This document shows, piece after piece, positions 1-4,563 of a DNA stretch of 5,299 nucleotides (positions are counted from its first letter, which is position 1; every line of letters begins with the position of its first letter). The stretch lies in contig JAPYTM010000064.1 in the NCBI GenBank assembly GCA_029941825.1, forward strand, positions 1 to 5,299, given 5' to 3'. Under the pieces are notes generated by a model. It did not search any database and was not told the origin of the DNA. It was given only the letters and a program-made list of their open reading frames with translations. Both the position numbers and the translations under genes were made by a program. This stretch comes from Candidatus Nitrosopumilus sp. (GTDB lineage Archaea; Thermoproteota; Nitrososphaeria; Nitrososphaerales; Nitrosopumilaceae).

Positions 1-237
1 GTCATATTCTGCCAAAGTGTATTTTGTTTTACCAAGCCATTTTGACATATCTTTATGTGCTTTCCAATCAAGAATAGAAATATTCACTAGTTCATTTTCT
101 GCATGTTCTGAAAGGAAATTGTCTAAACCTTTTCGCATACCACCTCCAACACGAACTGCCCATTCATCATAGATGGTTGCAAATCTAATCTTAGGATCTG
201 TATCTAAAATTTGTGAACAAAATTTTTCGTAATCCAA
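1..237 (-). CDS. DUF6659-like protein, C-terminus cut by left edge
   Basis: The visible 79 codons have no stop and read MDYEKFCSQILDTDPKIRF at the start, then a GGGMRKGLDNFL segment and an end reading LGKTKYTLAEYD. This resembles the small DUF6659 proteins I recall as numerous in ammonia-oxidising archaea (a start like M-x-Y-x-x-x-C-x-x-[IV]-L, then D-x-K-I-R-F-A, then GGMR). They are often compared with roadblock/LC7-like sensory folds, but their function is unknown. The family is usually about 110-150 residues, so the C-terminal third or so is missing. The only start-like codon between the upstream in-frame stop (277-279) and the conserved region is TTG at 235-237. The family-typical MDY start begins exactly there, and a TATA-like tract lies about 27 nt upstream, so a leaderless TTG start is likely. 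The family call rests on recollection. Confidence 0.78.
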   Translation of the reverse strand, partial: MDYEKFCSQILDTDPKIRFATIYDEWAVRVGGGMRKGLDNFLSEHAENELVNISILDWKAHKDMSKWLGKTKYTLAEYD

Positions 238-259
238 CGATTGTTCTAAGAATTCTGAA

Positions 260-267
260 TTATTAAA
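260..267 (-). promoter_or_regulatory. TATA box of the DUF6659-like gene
   Basis: On the minus strand this reads TTTAATAA, centred about 27 nt before the TTG at 237. That is the archaeal distance from TATA box to transcription start, so the transcript would begin at or next to the start codon. The element is also TATA-like on the plus strand and could drive transcription towards the small frame at 319. It is a prediction from sequence and spacing only. Confidence 0.42.
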
Positions 268-318
268 GTAAAAAAATTAAGGTAAACTTAGACTCAAAAA
301 GTAATAGTAAGTGTAAAA

Positions 319-408
319 ATGGACTCATGGGAATTTGTATACCATTTTGAAATAGAAATGAACACAGATAGGCATGAAAGCAAACGTAGTCGTAGAAAAA
401 ATAGATGA
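319..408 (+). CDS. candidate 29-residue small protein with basic tail
   Basis: A complete ATG-to-TGA frame encodes 29 residues. The first half is mixed aromatic and acidic (MDSWEFVYHFEIEM). The tail is strongly basic (KRSRRKNR), which could suit nucleic acid or membrane binding. I do not recognise a family. Circumstantial support is that it fills the gap between the divergent DUF6659-like gene and the convergent secreted-protein gene, its stop codon directly abuts the hairpin at 409-437, and its composition looks protein-like. Against it, I see no Shine-Dalgarno sequence, and the nearest TATA-like sequence at the leaderless distance (around 283-292, TAAACTTAGA) is weak. A promoter at 260-267 would give a leader of about 28 nt. 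It may also be a chance frame. Confidence 0.38.
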   Translation: MDSWEFVYHFEIEMNTDRHESKRSRRKNR

Positions 409-437
409 AAATGATCTAGGCAGAATCTAGATCATTT
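396..437 (-). terminator. hairpin plus T-tract terminator between convergent genes
   Basis: Perfect 11-nt arms AAATGATCTAG (409-419) and CTAGATCATTT (427-437) enclose a 7-nt loop. Read on the minus strand, the hairpin is followed within about 7 nt by six T (complement of A6 at 396-401), as expected for termination of the secreted-protein gene. That gene's TAG stop (416-418) lies inside the stem. On the plus strand the stem starts immediately after the TGA of the small frame ending at 408, but the T-run after it is poor. Archaeal termination depends mainly on T-tracts, so the stem may instead protect the 3' end. Confidence 0.55.
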
Positions 438-931
438 CTTGGCGTATTTACCACCTTGAAGATTTTGATAGTATAATCACCTTCAAAAAAATGAGTGATT
501 TCACCTCCATCTATAGATAATACTCGGAACTTGTACTCAAAGGAGTTATCACCTTTCAAATTTACCTGTGCAACATGAATAGGATCGTCTTCAATGGACT
601 TGAAGAATTGAATAATCACAGGGTATCCTTGTATAGGGTTGCTAACCATTCCTTTGACTGTCCCCCAAGGTAGAACGTTGTTTTCAGGGACGCTCATTAC
701 AGTAACTGTTTTTTGTAGACTTTTTTCACCATCTAATTTCAGCATTGTAGTTTGACTAGATTCTGCAAAAACAGGCACACCAGATAAGGATACAGATGCG
801 ACAAATAACATTCCAAAAATACATGCTACTGCCATGTTTTTCACATATCTTGTTTTACAAGTTCTTTTGGTACATGATACAGAAATCATACCTTCATCAT
901 CTGAAAAAAACTTGGCGACGATGGATTTCAT
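416..931 (-). CDS. secreted Ig-like beta-sandwich protein
   Basis: This is a 171-residue protein. Residues 33-52 form a hydrophobic segment preceded by basic residues (KTRYVKN), followed by VPVFA|ES around 52-58, a plausible signal peptidase site after Ala56. The mature part would be about 115 residues. Residues 91-162 (VKGMVSNPIQGYPVIIQFF through GDYTIKIFKVV) look like the small beta-sandwich repeat common in exported archaeal proteins, with the pattern G-x-V, YPV-x-IQ, VAQV and YT-x-K. It probably sits at the cell surface, and no catalytic motif is visible. The cytoplasmic extension before the hydrophobic core is unusually long (32 residues) and contains Cys20 and Cys25. Starting at Met33 (835) would give a textbook 24-residue signal peptide. 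I keep 931 because AAAGGATGAT precedes it at good spacing. No C-terminal anchor is seen. Confidence 0.85.
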   Translation of the reverse strand: MKSIVAKFFSDDEGMISVSCTKRTCKTRYVKNMAVACIFGMLFVASVSLSGVPVFAESSQTTMLKLDGEKSLQKTVTVMSVPENNVLPWGTVKGMVSNPIQGYPVIIQFFKSIEDDPIHVAQVNLKGDNSFEYKFRVLSIDGGEITHFFEGDYTIKIFKVVNTPRNDLDSA

Positions 932-934
932 ATA

Positions 935-944
935 ATCATCCTTT
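935..944 (-). promoter_or_regulatory. ribosome binding site supporting the start at 931
   Basis: The minus strand reads AAAGGATGAT 3 nt before the ATG, and GGATGA resembles the archaeal GGTGA Shine-Dalgarno core with a usable spacer. It supports the long form of the secreted protein over the internal ATG at 835, although GTGA also precedes that internal ATG. Confidence 0.4.
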
Positions 945-1022
945 CAACATTGATTTTGAAATGAAATTTTACAAAACGATTGCCTGTTTCTTTACATCTC
1001 ATTTGAGTACTGGATGATTGCA

Positions 1023-1032
1023 ACTGTACAGT
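1023..1032. repeat. 10-bp perfect palindrome ACTGTACAGT
   Basis: A perfect 10-bp palindrome lies in the 105-nt gap between the 55-residue frame (stop at 1037) and the secreted-protein start at 931. No T-tract follows it on either strand, so it is not a typical terminator. It could be a protein-binding site upstream of the secreted-protein gene, or chance. The rest of 932-1036 holds only the ribosome binding site and a weak AT-rich patch (TAAAATTT on the minus strand, near 964-971) that might be that gene's TATA box. Confidence 0.3.
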
Positions 1033-1036
1033 CATC

Positions 1037-1204
1037 TTACTGTCTCTCCTCAAACAAAATCCAAGAAAGACCCATCAAATCCTCAGTGGTAAGTATGGGT
1101 GATTTTGTTTGTCGTATGGCATTTACATTTTGTTTCAAATGTTTTTTCCCAATCTGATTTTCAGAAGGCCATTGTTGCCATTTTTGTATGATTTTCTGTT
1201 TCAT
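1037..1204 (-). CDS. candidate 55-residue hypothetical protein
   Basis: A complete ATG-to-TAA frame fills a stretch that would otherwise be over 300 nt of gene-free DNA. The product starts MKQKIIQKWQQWPSENQ, continues through a basic middle (GKKHLKQN) and ends DLMGLSWILFEERQ. It has three tryptophans, no membrane segment and no cysteine. The end (TTEDLMGLSWILFEE) could form an amphipathic helix. I do not recognise a family. It has no Shine-Dalgarno sequence, but the TATATATA tract at 1224-1231 lies 24-27 nt before the ATG, so it could be leaderless. That tract appears to be shared with the divergent gene at 1254. It lies upstream of, and co-directional with, the secreted-protein gene. Codon content looks reasonable, but at this length a chance frame cannot be excluded. 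Confidence 0.48.
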   Translation of the reverse strand: MKQKIIQKWQQWPSENQIGKKHLKQNVNAIRQTKSPILTTEDLMGLSWILFEERQ

Positions 1205-1222
1205 GAATATCTTGAGCCTGAG

Positions 1223-1232
1223 TTATATATAT
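1223..1232 (+). promoter_or_regulatory. TATA box, possibly serving both directions
   Basis: TTATATATAT is centred about 26-27 nt before the ATG at 1254. With no ribosome binding site there, this indicates a leaderless transcript for the winged-helix gene. The tract is nearly self-complementary, and its right half is 25-26 nt from the ATG of the minus-strand frame starting at 1204. The two starts are 1204 and 1254 (midpoint 1229), so one TATA tract could serve two divergent leaderless genes. Confidence 0.65.
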
Positions 1233-1255
1233 CGAGATATACCGTAAGACGGTAT
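1228..1255. promoter_or_regulatory. two overlapping palindromes, candidate operator
   Basis: The first palindrome is TATATC-GA-GATATA (1228-1241), with 6-nt arms. The second is ATACCGT-AAG-ACGGTAT (1239-1255), with 7-nt arms, and its right arm includes the first two bases of the ATG at 1254. Together they cover the space from TATA box to start codon, where a bound protein would block the transcription machinery. The gene that begins here encodes a predicted DNA-binding protein, so autoregulation is a reasonable guess. No binding evidence exists in the sequence itself. Confidence 0.38.
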
Positions 1256-2105
1256 GCCTTCTGATTCAGCGTATGGTAATTTACAAAATTACAAATTGTA
1301 TATTCGTCCTAATGCACATACTCACTATGGTTCTCCAAATGAAAAAAAATCGGTATTAAGTAAACACCGACAAAATGTTCAAAACCTGTTAAAAATAATG
1401 AGTAAAAATGAATCAATGACCACATGGGATTTAGCAAAAATTTCCATACCAAATGATATTTCAAAATTACGTGAACGTGAAAAAATTTACAGAAGATTGT
1501 TAGTAGGTAGAAAAGATAAAGGAAAACATTCAGATGGAATTCTAGATTTAGGACTTGTCATAAAAGATGGGAAAAGTTTCAAAACAGGAATGGCTGATAA
1601 ATATAGATTATCATTGTATGGTATTTTGTATTGCATAGATGTACTTGATCTTACAAAAAATGACATTGATAAAATTGCAGAAAAATATGTTAAAGTATTG
1701 CCAAAAGTTTTTGGAAAATGGGAATATGTTAAATCAAAAATTGGAAACAAAGTATATGGAATAAAATTATTAGCAAATGGATTACTTGCAGATAATCCTC
1801 AGATCCAAATTCAATATGGAATTCCATTTTATGAATTAATGTCATACATACACATTAAATATCAAAAAAACTTTGAATATATTTCAGAGAAGAAACTTGC
1901 AGAACAAATATCATATTGGTTTTATATCAATTTATTATATCAACCAATTCAAAAAAATAATACAATAAACATAGGAATAAGTAATTTAAATCAAATATTT
2001 GAAGATGATTTAGAACTAAAGAAATGGTTTCTAGTTTTTTGTAAAGAGTCAACAAAGTATTATCATGAAAGATACAAAATTTTAAGAAAGTCAGAAATTA
2101 GATAA
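1254..2105 (+). CDS. winged-helix-like DNA-binding protein of Nitrososphaerota type
   Basis: This is a 283-residue soluble protein. Residues 38-125 look like a winged helix-turn-helix: helix VQNLLKIMSKNES, then MTTWDLAK, a basic segment REREKIYRRLLVGRKDKGK (about 73-91), LDLGLVIKDGKSF as a possible wing, and YRLSLYGILYCIDV. I recall the pattern TTWDLAK, then RRRLLGR-x-x-K, then Y-x-LS-x-HGI as frequent in ammonia-oxidising archaea, annotated as hypothetical or winged-helix. Residues 126-283 are helical, rich in aromatic, Ile and Lys residues, and match no domain I know. No membrane segment or catalytic motif is visible. The ATG at 1254 fits a leaderless transcript from the TATA box at 1223-1232. 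The gene ends 3 nt from the stop codon of the convergent receiver gene. Its targets are unknown, and self-regulation through the palindromes over its start is an inference. Confidence 0.88.
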   Translation: MPSDSAYGNLQNYKLYIRPNAHTHYGSPNEKKSVLSKHRQNVQNLLKIMSKNESMTTWDLAKISIPNDISKLREREKIYRRLLVGRKDKGKHSDGILDLGLVIKDGKSFKTGMADKYRLSLYGILYCIDVLDLTKNDIDKIAEKYVKVLPKVFGKWEYVKSKIGNKVYGIKLLANGLLADNPQIQIQYGIPFYELMSYIHIKYQKNFEYISEKKLAEQISYWFYINLLYQPIQKNNTINIGISNLNQIFEDDLELKKWFLVFCKESTKYYHERYKILRKSEIR

Positions 2106-2108
2106 TGG

Positions 2109-2468
2109 TTAGTTTTTTGTAATGATGTCGTTTAACTCATTAAGATCAAAAGGTTTTGTAAGTAATCCAAACAATCCAAAATTTTCTGCTTTCTTAAACT
2201 CTTCATTGTTAATTGTGTAAGCTGATGTAAAGATTATTTTTGCATCAGGATTATCTTTTTTTATTTTAAAAAATGCATCGTATCCATTCATTATAGGCAT
2301 TTTCAAATCCATTAGAACTATATCCGGTCGTGATTCGTTGTACTTTTTGATAGATTCTTCTCCATTTTTAGCAGTGATCACCTCATAATTTTCATATTTT
2401 AGCATGTATTCAGTTGCCTCCAAAAACTGAGTATCATCATCTACCAAAAGAATCAGTATATTTGACAT
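2109..2468 (-). CDS. single-domain response regulator (CheY-like receiver)
   Basis: From the ATG at 2468 the product is 119 residues, essentially one receiver domain with no output domain. The acidic pocket is VDDD (Asp10-Asp12), the phosphoacceptor is Asp54 in DIVLMDLKMP, the switch Thr/Ser is at 81-82 (FTSAY), and the conserved lysine is Lys105 in LTKPFD. It should be phosphorylated by the histidine kinase encoded just upstream, then act by protein-protein contact or as a phosphate relay. A TTG seven codons upstream (2489) would lengthen it, but GGTGA sits 5 nt before the ATG at 2468 and receiver domains normally begin a few residues before the acidic pair. It lies 43 nt after the kinase gene on the same strand, so the two probably form one operon. 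Confidence 0.95.
   Translation of the reverse strand: MSNILILLVDDDTQFLEATEYMLKYENYEVITAKNGEESIKKYNESRPDIVLMDLKMPIMNGYDAFFKIKKDNPDAKIIFTSAYTINNEEFKKAENFGLFGLLTKPFDLNELNDIITKN
2113..2118 (+). terminator. T6 tract after the winged-helix gene
   Basis: Six T in a row begin 8 nt after the TAA of the winged-helix gene. Archaeal RNA polymerase terminates on such tracts. The tract lies inside the 3' end of the receiver gene on the opposite strand, so the two transcripts would overlap slightly. The prediction rests on sequence and position only. Confidence 0.35.
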
Positions 2469-2473
2469 TATTC

Positions 2474-2479
2474 TCACCT
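2474..2479 (-). promoter_or_regulatory. Shine-Dalgarno AGGTGA of the receiver gene
   Basis: The minus strand reads AGGTGA with a 5-nt spacer before the ATG at 2468. It matches the archaeal consensus and decides the start against the upstream TTG at 2489. Such a site is expected inside a polycistronic mRNA, in contrast to the leaderless-looking first genes of this window. Confidence 0.75.
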
Positions 2480-2511
2480 GAATTGACAATTACTAGTCAA
2501 TATTAGAATAC

Positions 2512-4167
2512 TCATTTAGGCAGCCAAATTGAAAATATCACAGGATTTGTAGTAGCATGTATGGTTCCTTTGTGTTGCTCTACTATGTTTTTACAGCTAG
2601 AAAGACCTAATCCAGTACCCTCTAGTTTAGTAGTAAACAACGTATCAAAAATGTGTTTCAAATCATTTGAAGATATGTTTGGACCAGAATTTTCAAATTT
2701 GATTGTAACATCAGATAAAGTTTCAATCATGTTAATTGTGATGTAGCCTTCGTTTTCTTCAATAGATTGAAGTGCATTTAAAATAACGTTCACAAATACA
2801 ATCAACATTTTTTTATGATCAAATTTAATGATTACATTATTTTTTGGAATATCAATTCTAATGTTTGATGGAACATCCAATGTCTCTATTGCCTCTTGAA
2901 GAGTTTGATTGATTGAATATGGTTTTAGTATCATGGGTGTTGTTCTTACATAGTTTAACACTTCCTCAATTTGATGTGAAATACGTCGCACAGACAAGTT
3001 GATGCGTTTTAATTCCCTTGAAATAATTTCATTTTTGTTATTATTTTCTTTATCAATTATTACACCTGCATTTTTAATTGTGGCTAACGGATTACGTATG
3101 TCATGAGCTATATTAGAAGAAAGTTGTCCAATAACTGTAAGTTTTTCTTTTTTGAAGCTTTGTGTACGCTTTAACAAGAATACTAATAAAACAGTTATTG
3201 TAGATAGTAATAGAAAAACAGTTTGAATTTTTATTAAAAAGATCATTTCATCAATCTCTTGATTTATTGATTGAGTAGGGGTAACTACACCAAACATAAA
3301 TTCATTTTTACCATTAACACTGATAGGAATTCCTGAATTTATTCTCTCACCAATATCATCATCTAAAGTGAAAAGTATAGTAGATAGATTTCCTTGGAGC
3401 ACATGCAAAATGTGGTTATTTAAGAGAGAATTACGGTCAATGTCTTGTTGAATTTCATCATCAAAAAAATTCTTTCCAACATTTTCCATGTTAGGATGAA
3501 TTAGTAATACATGATTTTCATCCATGACAGTCAAAAATTGAGATTCTACATCATAGATGTTTCCATGCCGTTGAAAAAATTCACTTGATGCGAGTGTAAC
3601 TAACAACAACCCTTCAGAGATGTTTGTCTGTTTGTTGATTATTGGGAATGTAAGTGCTATTTCAGGTTCGTCAAATAGGAGTGTATTGATTGTAAGTATA
3701 GATGGTTCTGATGGTAGCGTATTTTTTTTAGAATCAATTAATTCAGATAATCCTTTAACAGTTGTACCTACAAATGAGTCATGATTTTTACTAACCTGAG
3801 AGAGAACTTTGAAAGTTTCATCAAGTGCAAGAATTTGTGCAGTTGGGGAAATAGAATTTAGGCGGTTAAATGTCTGTTCAATTAGTTTGTTTGATTCTGC
3901 TGTCCCAATATCATTTTGTAGTTCATCAGATTCTGCCAAAAGTGATAGTTCTAATATGATTGACTCTAACTCAGAACTTATATTTTTAGATATGGACTTT
4001 GCAATGATTTCTTGAATTTCAATATGATTTTTAATAATTGTTGTTTTGATGTTTTCTTCTTCAATACTATAAATTTGAATTGTGATAATCATTAGTGAAA
4101 CAATTATTACAAATGTAAAGACATACAAAGATAGTTTTTTCTTGTTTTGAATTGCCAATTGTACCAA
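2512..4167 (-). CDS. membrane sensor histidine kinase with dCache-like extracellular domain
   Basis: This is a 551-residue protein. Membrane segments lie near residues 11-31 and 309-333. The roughly 275 residues between them look like an extracellular double Cache ligand-binding domain (ILALDETFKVLSQ near 112-124, LTVMDENHVLLIHP near 212-225). After a short linker without HAMP or PAS come the dimerisation and phosphoacceptor helix with His355 (SSNIAHDIRNPLATIKN), the N box (NVILNALQ, 460-467), the G1 region (ENSGPNIS, 492-499), the F box (FDTLFTTK, 507-514) and the G2 box (EGTGLGL, 516-522). It should autophosphorylate on His355 and pass phosphate to the receiver encoded downstream. The ligand is unknown; Cache domains often bind small organic molecules. 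In G1 the usual DxGxG is NxGxN. The start is TTG in either case: 4167 is the longest, and TTG at 4158 fits the TATA box at 4183-4188 better. Confidence 0.95.
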   Translation of the reverse strand: MVQLAIQNKKKLSLYVFTFVIIVSLMIITIQIYSIEEENIKTTIIKNHIEIQEIIAKSISKNISSELESIILELSLLAESDELQNDIGTAESNKLIEQTFNRLNSISPTAQILALDETFKVLSQVSKNHDSFVGTTVKGLSELIDSKKNTLPSEPSILTINTLLFDEPEIALTFPIINKQTNISEGLLLVTLASSEFFQRHGNIYDVESQFLTVMDENHVLLIHPNMENVGKNFFDDEIQQDIDRNSLLNNHILHVLQGNLSTILFTLDDDIGERINSGIPISVNGKNEFMFGVVTPTQSINQEIDEMIFLIKIQTVFLLLSTITVLLVFLLKRTQSFKKEKLTVIGQLSSNIAHDIRNPLATIKNAGVIIDKENNNKNEIISRELKRINLSVRRISHQIEEVLNYVRTTPMILKPYSINQTLQEAIETLDVPSNIRIDIPKNNVIIKFDHKKMLIVFVNVILNALQSIEENEGYITINMIETLSDVTIKFENSGPNISSNDLKHIFDTLFTTKLEGTGLGLSSCKNIVEQHKGTIHATTNPVIFSIWLPK

Positions 4168-4180
4168 ATTATTTTGTCAG

Positions 4181-4190
4181 GGTTATAACC
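4181..4190 (-). promoter_or_regulatory. TATA-containing palindrome upstream of the kinase gene
   Basis: GGTTATAACC is a perfect 10-bp palindrome with TTATAA at its centre (4183-4188). That centre is about 27 nt from the in-frame TTG at 4158 but only about 18 nt from the TTG at 4167, so if it is the TATA box the true start is probably 4158 on a leaderless mRNA. CTTAAAG at 4198-4204 (minus strand) is an alternative box that would leave about 6 nt of leader before 4167. The remaining DNA up to 4250 holds only the opposite promoter. Confidence 0.45.
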
Positions 4191-4220
4191 TCTCGGTCTT
4201 TAAGAGTTTTATTAAGTCAG

Positions 4221-4227
4221 TATAAAT
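4221..4227 (+). promoter_or_regulatory. TATA box for the small frame at 4251
   Basis: TATAAAT is centred 27 nt before the ATG at 4251, the same geometry as at the winged-helix gene. It implies a plus-strand transcript starting at or near 4251, whether that transcript is coding or a small RNA. It is divergent from the kinase promoter, which lies about 40 nt away. Confidence 0.38.
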
Positions 4228-4250
4228 TTGATTTGGAATTAGTTTAAGAA

Positions 4251-4391
4251 ATGTGTAAAGATGATTTTTGTAACTCCAAAGAGTTACAGGGCTTCGAATT
4301 GAATCTAAAAATAACGGATACAGATTAGAACAAGTTGTTACATTGTCAAGTGATATGCCCATACTTTAGGCACAAGTGTGTTCTATTTTAG
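4251..4391 (+). pseudogene. small Cys-containing frame interrupted by an in-frame TAG
   Basis: The ATG at 4251 opens a 25-residue frame (MCKDDFCNSKELQGFELNLK, then five residues) that stops at TAG 4326-4328. Reading past this stop in the same frame gives 20 more residues, including LHCQVICPYFRHKC, and ends at TAG 4389-4391, 17 nt before the tRNA gene. Cysteines fall at 2 and 7, then as C-x3-C-x6-C after the stop, reminiscent of a small metal-binding protein. One base change in the first TAG would restore a 46-codon frame. It could be a recently broken gene, a real 25-residue leaderless peptide, a small RNA, or chance. I recognise no family. The TATA box at 4221-4227 is the main support for transcription. 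Confidence 0.3.
4270..4287. repeat. short perfect hairpin GTAACTC-CAAA-GAGTTAC
   Basis: The arms are 7 nt (8 with the flanking T-A pair) around a 4-nt loop. Neither strand has a T-tract following the stem, so it does not look like a terminator. It lies inside the small frame at 4251-4328. It could fold in that plus-strand transcript, or in the trailer of the tRNA-Val transcript on the minus strand. The role is unknown. Confidence 0.4.
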
Positions 4392-4408
4392 TTCCAAGAA
4401 AGGGTATA

Positions 4409-4483
4409 TGGGCCCGCGGGGATTTGAACCCCGGATTTTCGCCGTGTAAGGGCGACGTCATAACCGACCTGGACCACGAGCCC
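4409..4483 (-). tRNA. tRNA-Val (anticodon UAC)
   Basis: It folds as a complete cloverleaf of 75 nt including the discriminator A (4409). The acceptor stem pairs GGGCTCG with CGGGCCC, the D arm is GTCC/TGAC, and the anticodon stem is TCGCC/GGCGA around loop CTTACAC with anticodon TAC (complement of 4446-4448). The variable loop is AAATC, and the T arm is CGGGG-TTCAAAT-CCCCG. UAC reads GUA and, with wobble, GUG codons. There is no intron in the anticodon loop and no encoded CCA, so CCA is added by the nucleotidyltransferase, as is common in archaea. Its TATA box lies about 27 nt upstream. Only a short T-rich stretch (CCCTTTCTT on the minus strand) follows the 3' end as a possible terminator. 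Confidence 0.97.
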
Positions 4484-4507
4484 AGAAACCTACTTTGTTA
4501 AAATCCA

Positions 4508-4513
4508 TTTAAA
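4508..4513 (-). promoter_or_regulatory. TATA box of tRNA-Val
   Basis: TTTAAA is centred about 27 nt before the first base of the mature tRNA (4483), the standard archaeal tRNA promoter spacing. The hexamer is self-complementary, so it could also contribute to plus-strand transcription towards the glycosyltransferase gene with a leader of about 26 nt. Confidence 0.6.
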
Positions 4514-4531
4514 CTTTGAGACATATGAAAA

Positions 4532-4540
4532 TCTAAAAAT
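4532..4540 (+). promoter_or_regulatory. weak TATA-like element of the glycosyltransferase gene
   Basis: TCTAAAAAT is centred about 27-28 nt before the ATG at 4564. The match is weak, but the spacing equals that of the other leaderless-looking genes here, and no Shine-Dalgarno sequence precedes the ATG. TTTAAA at 4508-4513 is the alternative. Confidence 0.25.
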
Positions 4541-4563
4541 GAAGATTAGATGTTAAAAGAATC

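Noticed and set aside
249..256. AGAATTCT palindrome
   Set aside because: Eight bases of palindrome in AT-rich DNA is expected by chance, and it is not placed symmetrically to any promoter.
796..1017. Plus-strand frame of 73 codons, including a short ATG frame at 961-1017
   Set aside because: It lies antisense to the signal-peptide region of the secreted-protein gene. The residues are a low-quality mix of Phe, His and Tyr, and the frame has no promoter or ribosome binding site.
1487..1750. Minus-strand 87-codon frame
   Set aside because: It is fully inside the winged-helix gene on the opposite strand, with Ser/Phe/Pro-rich composition typical of an antisense shadow.
2469..2489. Longer receiver start at TTG 2489
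   Set aside because: AGGTGA at ideal spacing before ATG 2468, together with normal receiver length, favours the shorter form.
2561..2746. Plus-strand 61-codon frame
   Set aside because: It is antisense to the conserved ATPase domain of the histidine kinase, so it is a shadow frame.
3809..4015. Plus-strand 68-codon frame
   Set aside because: It is antisense to the kinase sensor domain, with Ser-rich shadow composition and no promoter.
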